DNA of 64,000 bases. It comes from JANRKF01 sp964519595 (lineage in GTDB: Bacteria > Pseudomonadota > Alphaproteobacteria > Rickettsiales > SXRF01). The notes below the pieces were generated by a model. That model had not been told where the DNA came from, made no database searches, and was given only the letters and a program-made list of their open reading frames with translations. The DNA is taken from assembly GCA_964519595.1 (NCBI GenBank), contig CAZFJN010000001.1:1-64000 (forward strand). The letters run 5' to 3'. Shown in pieces: positions 34,276 to 43,608 of the stretch. A program made the translations under genes and the position numbers. Each line of letters begins with the position of its first letter. Positions within the stretch are counted from its first letter, which is position 1.

Positions 34276-35384
34276 AAGCTCCTTTTCGTAAGCTGGCGAT
34301 AATAGGGCTTGGTTTAATCGGCAGTTCGATTGCGAAAGCAGCGCGGCAGAACAACCTTGCCGCCTCGATTGTCGGAATTGACAATAATGAGGTGGCGCTT
34401 AGCTATGCGCGCAAAAACGGCTTCATTGACAAGGCTAATGTTGATCCGGCGCAAGGCGTGCGTGATTGCGATGCGGTTGTTATTGCCGCTCCGACTGAAT
34501 CATTGCCGGAAATATGCCGCCTGATTGCTCCTCATCTGGCTGATCATGCGCTGGTTATGGACACTGGCTCAGTTAAAAAATTTCCGCTACTGGTAATGAG
34601 CGAGAATCTTCCTGGCAATGTTTTAGTTGTGCCAGCGCATCCGATTGCCGGCAGTGAACAATCAGGAGTTGCTGCCGGAAATGCTGAGCTATTTATTAAA
34701 AAACGTGTAATTATCACGCCGCAAGCGCCTCTTGACCATGAAGAGCTGCAGAAGGTTGATTTTTTCTGGAGAATACTCGGCGCGAGAGTAGAAGCTATGC
34801 CTGCTGAGCTGCATGATGATATATATGGTTATGTATCGCATTTGCCACAGGCGATTGCTTTTGCAGTCGGAGAAATAATCTCGCCTGATGACATAATTCT
34901 GGCGAATTATCCGCAATTAAAAAAATTCCTGCGCCTTTCTTCTTCCAGAATTGAATTGTGGAGCGGAATTTTCCGGCTTAATCAAGAGGTAATAAGCGCG
35001 GCAATTGAACGCTATATTGACGCTATAGCGCATATTGAGAAGGAATTATCCTCAGCTCCGCAGCAGGAAGAAAATTCTGCTAATTCTGCTAATTCTGCTA
35101 ATTCTGTTGATGAATCATCTGCGGAATCTTCCTCGGCAAATTATCCTAAGGAGCTGCTTTTTGCGCGAATCGCTGCTTCATGTCTTATAACCACAGTTAT
35201 GGAAGCAGAAAAGAAATATGGTTTAAATTTTGCGCGATTTGCCGGCAGCGGATTTGCTGACATGACTGCGCCAGCTGCTGATTCTCCTGATAATGACATT
35301 GAGAGAATTTCTAAAAAATATAAGGAAATAATTCCGCTTCTGGCTCAATTAAAGTCAGAGCTTAAGAACTTCCTGAAGGCTTAA
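34272..35384 (+). CDS. tyrA: Prephenate/arogenate dehydrogenase family protein
   Basis: Oxidative decarboxylation of prephenate or arogenate in tyrosine synthesis, using NAD(P). The Rossmann motif is IIGLGLIGSSIAKAAR at the N-terminus; VPAHPIAGSEQSG and the helical dimerisation region with DDIYGYVSHLPQAIAFAVG follow. The start overlaps the hisC stop as ATGA. Residues about 256-289 are a low-complexity insertion built on N-S-A units. It converges on the HAD phosphatase gene with a 4-bp overlap. NAD versus NADP and the true substrate are not resolved. Confidence 0.93.
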   Translation: MKAPFRKLAIIGLGLIGSSIAKAARQNNLAASIVGIDNNEVALSYARKNGFIDKANVDPAQGVRDCDAVVIAAPTESLPEICRLIAPHLADHALVMDTGSVKKFPLLVMSENLPGNVLVVPAHPIAGSEQSGVAAGNAELFIKKRVIITPQAPLDHEELQKVDFFWRILGARVEAMPAELHDDIYGYVSHLPQAIAFAVGEIISPDDIILANYPQLKKFLRLSSSRIELWSGIFRLNQEVISAAIERYIDAIAHIEKELSSAPQQEENSANSANSANSVDESSAESSSANYPKELLFARIAASCLITTVMEAEKKYGLNFARFAGSGFADMTAPAADSPDNDIERISKKYKEIIPLLAQLKSELKNFLKA

Positions 35385-36055
35385 GAATTTCCTGAAGTAA
35401 GCCAGCTTATAATCTGCGAATGATTTTCTGCATAAGCATGATACGGAATATCATTAAAATGCGTAGCAGTAAGGCCGCCTTGCTCATGCGGCGTTGGACC
35501 ATATAAAATCGCCGTGCAGCCAGTATTGCGCGCGCATTCAAGGTCTATATCACTATCGCCGATAAACCAGACGTCAGAATCTGGAGAGTATTTACTTCCA
35601 GCAAAGGCTAACTCAACCGGATCAGCAAAAGGCTTGTCACGCGCGGCGTCATCAGAACCAACAATACAGTCAAAATAATCTCGCCAGCCGAGATGATCTA
35701 CTTCCTTGGCAAGATTGCCGCTTTTCTTGTTGCTGACAATGGTGGAATATAATCCAAGATCGCAAACTGCCTTGAGAAGTTTTTCTGCATCAGGCAGCGG
35801 TTTTAAAGCTTCCAGATGATGTGCGCGATATTGTCTCTGATAATAATCAGCAGCATCTTTCCAGTTATCGCCGAAGATTTCCGGAAAAGAATCGCGCATT
35901 GATTTACGCACACGTCGTTTGGTCGTGTCAAAACTCCACAGCGGTTTTTGCAGATGAGCAAAAGTTGCATTAATTATTTTGTGAATAATTGGCCATGTAT
36001 CAACTAAAGTGTTGTCCCAGTCGAAAATAACCGCCTTAGGTTTAGATAAATTCAT
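35381..36055 (-). CDS. HAD-superfamily phosphatase (phosphoglycolate phosphatase-like)
   Basis: A 224-aa cytosolic hydrolase with all HAD motifs: I, FDWDNTLVDTW with the nucleophilic Asp; II, TIVSNKKSG; III, the Lys in DKPFADP; IV, FIGDSDIDLECAR. The helical cap (about 20-85) puts it in subfamily I with Gph and similar enzymes. The natural substrate cannot be assigned. It overlaps tyrA by 4 bp tail to tail, and follows the D-amino-acid transaminase gene by 24 bp on the same strand, so these two are probably cotranscribed. Confidence 0.88.
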   Translation of the reverse strand: MNLSKPKAVIFDWDNTLVDTWPIIHKIINATFAHLQKPLWSFDTTKRRVRKSMRDSFPEIFGDNWKDAADYYQRQYRAHHLEALKPLPDAEKLLKAVCDLGLYSTIVSNKKSGNLAKEVDHLGWRDYFDCIVGSDDAARDKPFADPVELAFAGSKYSPDSDVWFIGDSDIDLECARNTGCTAILYGPTPHEQGGLTATHFNDIPYHAYAENHSQIISWLTSGNS

Positions 36056-36079
36056 AAGAAATCTTTGCCAAAAAATTCT

Positions 36080-36973
36080 TTACCAGAAAAATTCTTTACC
36101 AGTTTGCGCTTTTATATGCGCGTGATAAAGTGCCATTAGTTTTTTTGTTACAATGCCTGGTTTGCCGTTGCCAATGTTATTTTCATTAACACGCACAACC
36201 GGCAACACATTAGCGCTGGTTGAGGTTATGAATGCCTCATTTGCCGTTGCCAGATCATTTACGGAAAATGGTCGTTCAATAACCTTGATATTATTAGCTT
36301 GCGCCAGTTTCAGAACCACAGCGCGCGTTACTCCGCTAAGGATATTATGATCTGCCGGATGAGTTACAACAGCGCCTTGAGCATTAACAATATAAGCATT
36401 GGAAACCGCGCCTTCGCTGATATTGCCGTCTTGCATAACCAGCAATGATTCTCGAGCCTGATGGCAAGAGGCTTCCTGCTTGGCAAGGACATTAGCAAGC
36501 AGAGCGGTGCTTTTAATGTCTTTTCTATGCCAGCGCTGATCAGGATATGTAATTACTCTTACGCCGTTTTTAACTTCATATTCTTTCGGATATTTAGGCG
36601 CGCATATTGTCATAATCAGAGATGGTTTAAGAGTTTTATCAGCGCCGGAAGATGTAGTCGGAAAAACATGATCACGCTTGGCAACTCCGCGCGTTATTTG
36701 TAAATAAAAGCCGCCGTCGCAGCGACGATTACGCTCAATTAATTCCGCAATTATTATAAGCATTGCCGCTTTTGACATGGTAAATTCAATTTTCAGCGCC
36801 TCAAGACTGCGAAATAAGCGCGCAAAATGCAAATCAGCATCAAGCAGCTGGCGATTGTAAAAAGCGATATATTCATAAACTCCGTCAGCAAATTGATAAC
36901 CACGATCATCAATAGAAACTGCCGCTATTCCTTGTGGCAAATAGCAACCATTAACATAACTTATTGCGTTCAT
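36080..36973 (-). CDS. dat: D-amino-acid transaminase (class IV aminotransferase)
   Basis: A fold-type IV PLP enzyme. The PLP lysine is in DIKSTALLANVLAKQEA; DDRGYQFADGVYEYI near the N-terminus and EGAVSNAYIV, then AFITSTSANVLPVV, are signatures of the D-alanine/branched-chain class. D-alanine transaminase, which supplies D-glutamate or D-alanine for peptidoglycan, fits best; a branched-chain or 4-amino-4-deoxychorismate activity is less likely. The frame is open to 36997, but GAGAAAT lies before the ATG at 36973 (MNAISYVNG), which is chosen. Confidence 0.85.
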   Translation of the reverse strand: MNAISYVNGCYLPQGIAAVSIDDRGYQFADGVYEYIAFYNRQLLDADLHFARLFRSLEALKIEFTMSKAAMLIIIAELIERNRRCDGGFYLQITRGVAKRDHVFPTTSSGADKTLKPSLIMTICAPKYPKEYEVKNGVRVITYPDQRWHRKDIKSTALLANVLAKQEASCHQARESLLVMQDGNISEGAVSNAYIVNAQGAVVTHPADHNILSGVTRAVVLKLAQANNIKVIERPFSVNDLATANEAFITSTSANVLPVVRVNENNIGNGKPGIVTKKLMALYHAHIKAQTGKEFFW

Positions 36974-37141
36974 TTTATTTCTCAAACTATTTTGCAATCA
37001 TCTTTTTTCAATCATTTTTTTGCGACTATTTTTTTGCGATCATATTTTTGCAATCATCTTTTCGCGATTATATTTGCGATTATAATTGCGATTATATTTT
37101 TGCAATCATCTTTTTTGCAATCATTTTAAGGATGATTTTTT
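36974..37141. repeat. Degenerate tandem repeat between dat and the glycosyltransferase fusion
   Basis: About ten drifting copies of a unit TTTTTGCAATCATC / TTTGCGATTATA of 12-17 bp fill the spacer. No gene, terminator or promoter was recognised. Confidence 0.7.
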
Positions 37142-38977
37142 TTATTTCTCAAATAAATTCCCAAAATCCTCAATTCCGCCGGAAAGAAAACCTCTTGGCT
37201 TGTATCCTAAATCACGCGCCGCGTCATCATGGAAGAAAATCATATCCTCATTCATTGAATAAGCAATTTCAGAATGAATATTTCTTAAGCGCAGAATAGC
37301 GCCTGCAAAGCCAAGCAATGTCGGCAAAAGGCTGGTTTCGAAGATCCTAACCGGACGATCAAGCGCAGCAAAAATACGTTCAATCATCGCGCGATATGTT
37401 AATATTTCTCCGCCGCTTATGTTGTAAGACATGCCAGAGGCAACTTCAGAGCTGGCGGCACGCAAAGCAGCAAGCGCCACATCTTCAGCATGAACCGGCT
37501 GACGTCTGCCTAATCCTGGCGGATAAATTACCATTAAGCTAAAGCTTTTTATCAATCTTGCCAGCAGAGTTACATTATTATCAAGGCCAGCGCCGTAAAT
37601 TAAAGTAGGACGTAAAATAGTCCACGATATTTTATGCCGTAGTGATGATGATGATAATTCCTGCTCAGCATTAATAAGCGAGCTTACTACTCTCTGTTCA
37701 TTACGGTTTGCCGAGAGCGCCTTAGTGAAAACTGATGTTGAGCTGATTGCCACTATTTTCCTGACTTCTGAGGCAGCAAGCAGCGACATTATTGCCGGTA
37801 ATTTCCACAATGGCGCACAATGAATAGCAATGTCTGCCAGAAAACCTTGTAAGGAAAAATTCTGATTTGTTATATCACCTTTTATCCATTTCAAATAAGG
37901 ATGGTAAAAAGGCGGTGTTTCTCTTCTGCTTACCGCTAAAACCGCCGCGCCGGAAGCAAGCAGATGTCTTACCACATAAAGCCCTACCTGGCTGGTTGCG
38001 CCAGTTACTAAAACAGTCTTGCCAGCTAATTCGGAAGCATTTTTTGTGCTAATCAAGCTTGCAGAGATTATGTGCAGTTTTGAAGCGGCAGATGATGATT
38101 TTTTAGCTTTCTTTCCTGAAGAAAAAAGCAGTTTAAGAAAGCCTGAGGCGAAGATTCGGCGCAGAAAATAACGTATCCAGATACAAATACGAATGAAAAA
38201 TATCAGACCAGGAAATTCATTGGCAAAATTGACATTGAAATAGCGAATAAAACCTTGCGCCTTGTGTAGTTCAAGCTCGCCATTACTTGTTTTGCTGCTG
38301 GTTGCGCGAAGATGCGCGACACGCACTGAAGGCACACAGACAATCCGCTTGCCGGCTTTGGCGATACGGAAACATAAATCCATATCTTCGACATGAAGAA
38401 AATATCCTTCATCAAAGCCGCCTAGCTCTTCATAATCAGCTTTTTTAATGCACATGCAAGCGCCGGAAAGCGCCGCTACATCATGTAATTCATCAGGAAA
38501 GTTGCGCTTTTTCTTGCGGAAGGACAAAAAACCGGCAATTTCTGAAATTGCGCTCATTAAGGCGCTGCGCGGCGTAAGAAGCGGCCTGCGACACGCAGAT
38601 TGTTCACTACCGTCAGAATTAAGCAATAAAGGTCCGGCAAGGACAGTATTCGGCAAACGGCTCATCTCAGAGGTAAGATTCTTAAGCGCCTCAGGCGGCA
38701 GAATGCAATCAGGATTAAGCAAGACAAGATATTCACCAAGCGCTGATTTTGCGCCGAGATTACAAGCTCTAGCAAAGCCTATATTGCCATGACCGCTGAT
38801 AATTTTTATTCGTAAATCAACAAGCGCCATTTGCCGGAAATGCGCTATGACATCAGGAGGATTACCATTATCGACTAAAATTAATTCGGCAAGGCCTTCC
38901 TGATTCAAAACAGAAGCAACGGCAACCGGCAACACGCTGCCAGTGTGGTAAGTGACCATTATAACAGATATAGTCAT
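37142..38977 (-). CDS. Glycosyltransferase family 2 - NAD-dependent epimerase/dehydratase fusion
   Basis: Two enzymes in one 611-aa chain. Residues 1-245 are a GT2 domain of rhamnosyltransferase type: ISVIMVTYHTGSVL, LILVDNGNPPD, LVLLNPDCILP (metal and sugar-nucleotide site), GGFDEGYFLHVEDMDLCFRI. A basic linker with a hydrophobic patch (about 245-285) may dock it on the membrane. Residues 315-605 are an extended SDR domain: KTVLVTGATSQVGLYVV binds NAD, and VAISSTSVF and RPTLIYGAG follow; a clear YxxxK is not seen. It would modify and transfer a sugar for lipopolysaccharide or another glycan. It lies downstream of rfbBADC on the same strand, beyond a tandem repeat and gap. Confidence 0.85.
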   Translation of the reverse strand: MTISVIMVTYHTGSVLPVAVASVLNQEGLAELILVDNGNPPDVIAHFRQMALVDLRIKIISGHGNIGFARACNLGAKSALGEYLVLLNPDCILPPEALKNLTSEMSRLPNTVLAGPLLLNSDGSEQSACRRPLLTPRSALMSAISEIAGFLSFRKKKRNFPDELHDVAALSGACMCIKKADYEELGGFDEGYFLHVEDMDLCFRIAKAGKRIVCVPSVRVAHLRATSSKTSNGELELHKAQGFIRYFNVNFANEFPGLIFFIRICIWIRYFLRRIFASGFLKLLFSSGKKAKKSSSAASKLHIISASLISTKNASELAGKTVLVTGATSQVGLYVVRHLLASGAAVLAVSRRETPPFYHPYLKWIKGDITNQNFSLQGFLADIAIHCAPLWKLPAIMSLLAASEVRKIVAISSTSVFTKALSANRNEQRVVSSLINAEQELSSSSLRHKISWTILRPTLIYGAGLDNNVTLLARLIKSFSLMVIYPPGLGRRQPVHAEDVALAALRAASSEVASGMSYNISGGEILTYRAMIERIFAALDRPVRIFETSLLPTLLGFAGAILRLRNIHSEIAYSMNEDMIFFHDDAARDLGYKPRGFLSGGIEDFGNLFEK

Positions 38978-39042
38978 TTTATTGCCTGATTATTATTTAA
39001 GATTGTTATTTAAGTTGTCTGATATGCTGCAATTTCTTTAGA

Positions 39043-39262
39043 TATTTTTATTAGTTATTTTTATTAGTTATTTTTATTAGTTATTTTTATTAGTTATTTT
39101 TATTAGTTATNNNNNNNNNNNNNNNNNNNNNNNNNNNNNNNNNNNNNNNNNNNNNNNNNNNNNNNNNNNNNNNNNNNNNNNNNNNNNNNNNNNNNNNNNN
39201 NNNNNNNNNNTATTTTTATTAGTTATTTTTATTAGTTATTTTTATTAGTTATTTTTATTAGT
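39043..39262. repeat. 13-bp tandem repeat interrupted by an assembly gap
   Basis: Five copies of TATTTTTATTAGT precede exactly 100 N (39111-39210), and four more copies follow. The gap is certainly within the array, so the real copy number is unknown and at least nine. It lies between rfbC and the glycosyltransferase fusion gene. Confidence 0.93.
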
Positions 39263-39273
39263 TATTTTTCTTA

Positions 39274-39813
39274 TTACATATTTTTATATTTTGCAAAATT
39301 ATCTGCGCGTTTATCTCGCTCGGAAATCAGCGGATTTTTAACTGGCCATTGAATTGCCAGCTCAGGATCATCGTAACATATTGCACCTTCGCCAGCCGGA
39401 TTATAAGGTGCAGTTACTTTATATAAAACATCAGCCGGCTCGTTGCCAAGAACACAAAATCCATGTGCGAAACCATGAGGAATCCACAATAAAAGACCAT
39501 TTTCAGCACTTAATTCCAGCGCAAAATACTTGCCGAAACTTGCCGAATCAGGACGAATATCAACAGCAACATCCCAGATTTTGCCGCGCAATACGCCAAC
39601 CAGCTTACCTTGCGGCGGAGAATTCTGGTAATGCAAACCGCGCAAAACTCCTGGCGCAGAGCGCGAATGATTATCCTGAATGAAGTCGCAAGTAATCCCT
39701 GATTCAGCAAAGAATTTTTTATTAAAACGCTCAACAAAGAAACCGCGTTCATCAGCATAAAGCTTAAGCTGCACAATCAGCAATCCTTCAATATCACATG
39801 AGCTTGTTTTCAT
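39274..39813 (-). CDS. rfbC: dTDP-4-dehydrorhamnose 3,5-epimerase
   Basis: Third step of dTDP-L-rhamnose synthesis. The cupin signatures are present: ERFNKKFFAESGI, QDNHSRSAPGVLRGLHYQ with the catalytic His, VAVDIRPDSASFGKY and WIPHGFAHGFCVL. 179 aa is the normal size. The gene is last in rfbBADC and overlaps the end of rfbD by 20 bp. Confidence 0.96.
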   Translation of the reverse strand: MKTSSCDIEGLLIVQLKLYADERGFFVERFNKKFFAESGITCDFIQDNHSRSAPGVLRGLHYQNSPPQGKLVGVLRGKIWDVAVDIRPDSASFGKYFALELSAENGLLLWIPHGFAHGFCVLGNEPADVLYKVTAPYNPAGEGAICYDDPELAIQWPVKNPLISERDKRADNFAKYKNM

Positions 39814-40678
39814 AACATTCTCTAAGTCCTTCCTGCCAGCTCGGCAAAGATACGCCTAATATTTTTGCTGCTTTGCTGCAATCAAGGCGTGAATTAAGCG
39901 GACGTTTTGCCGGAGTTTGATAGTCAGCAGTTGCTATTGGAATAATAGTTCTGCATTTAATGCCTGATTCGCGCTGGCGCGCAAGAGTAAAAATTTCCGT
40001 TGCAAATTCATGCCAGCTGGCATGTCCTGAAGCGCAGAGATGATATATTCCGCTGGGAAATTCTGCAAGAAGCTGCACATTTGCAAGAGCTGACAAGGTT
40101 GCTTTTGCCAGATGCAGCGCGTAAGTAGGAGCGCCTGTTTGATCAGCAACTATTTTTAACTCTTCACGTTCTTTAAACAACCGCAGCATGGTTGTAAAAA
40201 AGTTACGTCCTCTTTCATCATAAATCCATGATGTTCGGAAAATAAGATATTCTGCCTTTGATTGCGCCAGCAGATTCTCTCCGGCAACTTTGCTTATACC
40301 GTAAATATTAAGCGGCGCGGTTTGTTCCTTTTCGTCAATCGCCTTATCGCCTTTGCCGCTGAATACATAATCAGTTGAATAATGCACTAAGCGCACGGAA
40401 TTAGCTTTACACCATTGCGCCAGCTCGCCTACTGAGGCTGCGTTTATTCGCATTGCCAGCAAACGTCCATTTTCGCTCTGTGCATTATCCACTTGCGTAT
40501 ATGCCGCCGCATTTATGATCGTGGAAAAATTATTTGTTTTAAAAAGCGCTGCTATTTTGTCAGTAAAATCTAAATCAACAAAATTGATTTCCTGTGAAGA
40601 AACGCCAATTGCCGAGCTGCCTAATAGTTTCATTAGGGCGCTGCCAAGCTGACCATTTTTGCCAATTACCAGAATCAC
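39794..40678 (-). CDS. rfbD: dTDP-4-dehydrorhamnose reductase
   Basis: Last step of dTDP-L-rhamnose synthesis, reducing the 4-keto sugar with NAD(P)H. ILVIGKNGQLGSALMKLL is the nucleotide-binding motif and STDYVFSG..YGISKVAGE carries the SDR Tyr/Lys pair. 294 aa is typical. The start overlaps the rfbA stop by 4 bp; the end overlaps rfbC. Confidence 0.96.
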   Translation of the reverse strand: MILVIGKNGQLGSALMKLLGSSAIGVSSQEINFVDLDFTDKIAALFKTNNFSTIINAAAYTQVDNAQSENGRLLAMRINAASVGELAQWCKANSVRLVHYSTDYVFSGKGDKAIDEKEQTAPLNIYGISKVAGENLLAQSKAEYLIFRTSWIYDERGRNFFTTMLRLFKEREELKIVADQTGAPTYALHLAKATLSALANVQLLAEFPSGIYHLCASGHASWHEFATEIFTLARQRESGIKCRTIIPIATADYQTPAKRPLNSRLDCSKAAKILGVSLPSWQEGLRECYENKLM

Positions 40679-41544
40679 AATTCAGAAACCAATTTTTTCA
40701 GATAACAACCATAATCATTATTACTATATTCAGCGGCCAGAGCATTTAACTGCGCGGAATTTATAAAGCCGCGCAAAAAGGCAACTTCCTCAAGGCAAGC
40801 GATTTTCAAGCCTTGCCGCGCTTCAATAGTTTGCACAAACTGGCTGGCGGCAAGCAATGAATCAGGAGTTCCTGTATCAAGCCATGCTGTACCGCGCCCT
40901 AATATTTCCACGGTAAGTTCTGATTTTTTTAAATACGCCTCATTAACTGCGGTTATTTCCAGCTCGCCGCGCGCGGAAGGTTTTATGGTTTTTGCTATTT
41001 CAACTACTTTATTATCATAAAAATACAAGCCGGTAACTGCGTAGCTCGATTTAGGATTATGCGGTTTTTCCTCAATTGAAATAGCCTTGCCGCTTTTATC
41101 TATTTCTACCACGCCGTAACGCTGCGGATCACTAACCTTATAAGCAAATATCCGCGCGCCGGAAGTGATTTCTGCCGAACGCTGCACGCTTTCGCTGATC
41201 GTCTGTCCGTAAAAAATATTATCGCCAAGAATAAGGCAAACAGGACTATTAGCAATAAATTCCTCGGCAATGAGAAAAGCCTGCGCGATACCTTCCGGCT
41301 TTGCCTGCTCTTTATAATAAATAGAAATTCCAAGCTTTTTACCATCGCCAAGCAATTGTTGCATCATTGGCAAATCACGCGGCGTGGAAATAATCAATAT
41401 TTCCTGAATTCCCGCCAGCATCAACACGGAAAGCGGATAATACAACATTGGCTTATCATAAACAGGCAACATCTGCTTGCTTACCACTGAAGTCATCGGC
41501 GCGAGCCTTGTGCCTGAACCTCCTGCTAATATTATGCCTTTCAC
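40675..41544 (-). CDS. rfbA: Glucose-1-phosphate thymidylyltransferase
   Basis: First step of dTDP-L-rhamnose synthesis, joining dTTP and glucose-1-phosphate. KGIILAGGSGTRLAPMT is the nucleotide-binding signature and the metal-binding Asp is in LILGDNIFYG. The frame is open to 41661, but that extension is built from a GGTTGCTGGTTGCTAG-type tandem repeat and has no family similarity. GTG at 41544 (VKGIILAGG) has GGAAA 7 bases before it and gives 289 aa, the family's usual size, so it is chosen. Overlaps rfbD by 4 bp. Confidence 0.95.
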   Translation of the reverse strand: MKGIILAGGSGTRLAPMTSVVSKQMLPVYDKPMLYYPLSVLMLAGIQEILIISTPRDLPMMQQLLGDGKKLGISIYYKEQAKPEGIAQAFLIAEEFIANSPVCLILGDNIFYGQTISESVQRSAEITSGARIFAYKVSDPQRYGVVEIDKSGKAISIEEKPHNPKSSYAVTGLYFYDNKVVEIAKTIKPSARGELEITAVNEAYLKKSELTVEILGRGTAWLDTGTPDSLLAASQFVQTIEARQGLKIACLEEVAFLRGFINSAQLNALAAEYSNNDYGCYLKKLVSEL

Positions 41545-41570
41545 AATTATTTTCCTTTTGTTGGTTAAGG

Positions 41571-41645
41571 TTAAGTAAGAGGTTGCTGGTTGATTAAGGG
41601 GTTGCTGGTTGCTAGTTGCTGGTTGCTGGTAAGTAAGAGGTGCAT
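41571..41645. repeat. Short repeats between rfbB and rfbA
   Basis: GGTTGCTGGTT-type words recur about five times between 41580 and 41632, flanked by two GTAAGTAAGAGG or GTTAAGTAAGAGG copies. The array lies in the 195-bp spacer within the rhamnose operon and creates a false N-terminal extension of rfbA. Confidence 0.65.
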
Positions 41646-41739
41646 GGTGAATGGTAAGCAAGCAAGATAAACCACGCTCCTCTTAACCATCATCCTACGC
41701 CAAGGCTTCGGATGACAAGGCAACCAGCAACCTCTTCTC

Positions 41740-42744
41740 CTACAATGCTCTTGATAAATACCATTCAACTGTCATTTCCAAGCCCTTTTCCAGATTATAT
41801 TCTCTTGTAAAGCCTAATTCCGCTGCGGCTTTACTGTCATCAATAGCATAGCGGAGATCATGGCCAAGACGGTCAGTTACAAAGCTTATCTGATCTGCAT
41901 ATTTTCCAGATTTTTTTGGAATTTTTCTGTCTAAAATAGCGCAGATTTTATTTACCAGATCTATATTGCGTTCCTCAGCATTGCCGCCAAAATCATAAGC
42001 CTCTCCGGATTTTCCTCTGCTAAGCGCCAGCCAGATTCCTCGCGCATGATCTTCAACATGAATCCAATCGCGGACATTGCCGCCATTTCCATATATTGGC
42101 AATGGTTTTCCGGCTAAGGCGCAGGAAATCATATGTGGAATTAATTTTTCCTGATGCTGGCGCGGACCATAATTATTGCTGCAATGAGTGATTATTATCG
42201 GAAGAGCGTAAGTTTTATGCCAGGCACGCACCAGATGATCAGCAGCGGCCTTGGAAGCTGAATAAGGTGAATTTGGCGCGTAAGCTGTCGTTTCCGAAAA
42301 TTTTCCGCTTGCGCCAAGCTCGCCGTAAACTTCATCAGTTGAAATCTGCACATAACGAAAATTCTGTTTTTCATTCAGTGATTTAAAATATTCACGCGCC
42401 GCTTCCAGCAGCATGAACGAACCGCAGATATTTGTGTTTATAAACTCAGCCGGACCGCTTATCGAATTATCAACATGCGATTCTGCGGCGAAATTAATCA
42501 GCGCCTCAATTTTATGTTCACGCAGCAAGGAAAGCGTCAAAGCGCGATCCTGAATATCGCCGACTAGTAATTTCCATTCACCAGCAACGCCATTTTTAAT
42601 CCACTCAAGATTTTCGCGTTTTCCGGCATAAGTAAGCTTATCAAGCACAACAACGCTACAACCTCGCGCCACAGCTTGCGCGACAAAAGCACTGCCGATA
42701 AAACCAGCGCCGCCTGTTACTAAAAGCCGTTTATAATCTGGCAT
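41740..42744 (-). CDS. rfbB: dTDP-glucose 4,6-dehydratase
   Basis: Second step of dTDP-L-rhamnose synthesis. VTGGAGFIGSAFVAQAV binds NAD; STDEVYGELG and YSASKAAADHL hold the catalytic Asp/Glu and Tyr/Lys residues; SNNYGPRQHQEKLIP is also diagnostic. 334 aa is usual. It is the first gene of rfbBADC on the minus strand. The 108-bp upstream spacer is made of AAATGGAAATAA-type repeats. Confidence 0.97.
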   Translation of the reverse strand: MPDYKRLLVTGGAGFIGSAFVAQAVARGCSVVVLDKLTYAGKRENLEWIKNGVAGEWKLLVGDIQDRALTLSLLREHKIEALINFAAESHVDNSISGPAEFINTNICGSFMLLEAAREYFKSLNEKQNFRYVQISTDEVYGELGASGKFSETTAYAPNSPYSASKAAADHLVRAWHKTYALPIIITHCSNNYGPRQHQEKLIPHMISCALAGKPLPIYGNGGNVRDWIHVEDHARGIWLALSRGKSGEAYDFGGNAEERNIDLVNKICAILDRKIPKKSGKYADQISFVTDRLGHDLRYAIDDSKAAAELGFTREYNLEKGLEMTVEWYLSRAL

Positions 42745-42852
42745 AAAAACCTGAAAAGATAAGGTGAATTAAGCTGAATTAAGTAGAAATAAGTGGAAAT
42801 AAATGGAAATAAATGGAAGTAAATTAAGCAAGTTGAGTTGAATTATCAGAAA

Positions 42853-43551
42853 CTAAAACAGTGAAAAATTAACTGGAATAAGAAATTCTGAGATTTCACC
42901 AGGCGGATAATCATCAGGAACCGCAGGAACCGGATTTGCCCTTCTGATCATTTCAACAGCTGCACGATCAAGAATTTTCGAGCCGGTTGAGCGCTCAAGA
43001 GCCTGATAACGAATATTGCCGCGCCGGTCAATACGAATACGCACAACAGTCATTCCTTGTATACCATTAGCGCGCGCCTCTTCCGGATATTGTTTGAATT
43101 TCTGAATCCACAAAGAAATTAATTGTGTGTAACGCGAAACCATTTCCGCATCACGTGCCTTGCTGCCGGAAGTGCTTCCAGCAGGATTTTTCCTGACTGA
43201 AGTAGAGCTGACTTCGCGCACATATTGTTTAGCGGACGCTGTATCATTATTCTGCTCAGCAACGCTCTGCTGTTTACTTACAGAATCTGCAATTCGTTCA
43301 ACTACTGCCTCGACTTGCGGCATATTAGCAGATTCAGCAGTAATATCTTCAGAATCGGAAAGGCGAATATTAAGCATCCGAATCGGAATATCACGCACTT
43401 CCTGCCGTGGAGAAAAATTCCAGACTACAAAACCGCCCAGATGAACCAGAAAAGCCAGAAAAATTGCCGCAAGAAAATAGTTTTCACGCAGCATATACGG
43501 CGCAATGGCATTAGAAGCTATTCCTGATAAATTTGAATATTCACTATTCAT
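42853..43551 (-). CDS. tonB: TonB-family energy-transducing protein
   Basis: A 232-aa protein anchored by one N-terminal helix (about 24-46, YFLAAIFLAFLVHLGGFVVW) with a periplasmic linker and a C-terminal TonB domain: QYPEEARANGIQGMTVVRIRIDRRGNI, then SKILDRAAVEMIRRANPVP and a final hydrophobic strand. It would pass proton-motive energy to TonB-dependent outer-membrane receptors. The linker is short and not proline-rich, so reach across the periplasm may be limited. The ExbD gene lies 57 bp upstream on the same strand; no ExbB gene is adjacent. Confidence 0.9.
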   Translation of the reverse strand: MNSEYSNLSGIASNAIAPYMLRENYFLAAIFLAFLVHLGGFVVWNFSPRQEVRDIPIRMLNIRLSDSEDITAESANMPQVEAVVERIADSVSKQQSVAEQNNDTASAKQYVREVSSTSVRKNPAGSTSGSKARDAEMVSRYTQLISLWIQKFKQYPEEARANGIQGMTVVRIRIDRRGNIRYQALERSTGSKILDRAAVEMIRRANPVPAVPDDYPPGEISEFLIPVNFSLF

Positions 43552-43608
43552 TTTTGTTTTTATTTTTGTTTTTATTTTTATTGCTGTTTTTATTGCTGTT
43601 TTTATTGC

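Noticed and set aside
41545..41661. N-terminal extension of rfbA
   Set aside because: The added residues are encoded by GGTTGCTGGTT repeats. GTG at 41544 has a ribosome binding site and matches the family length.
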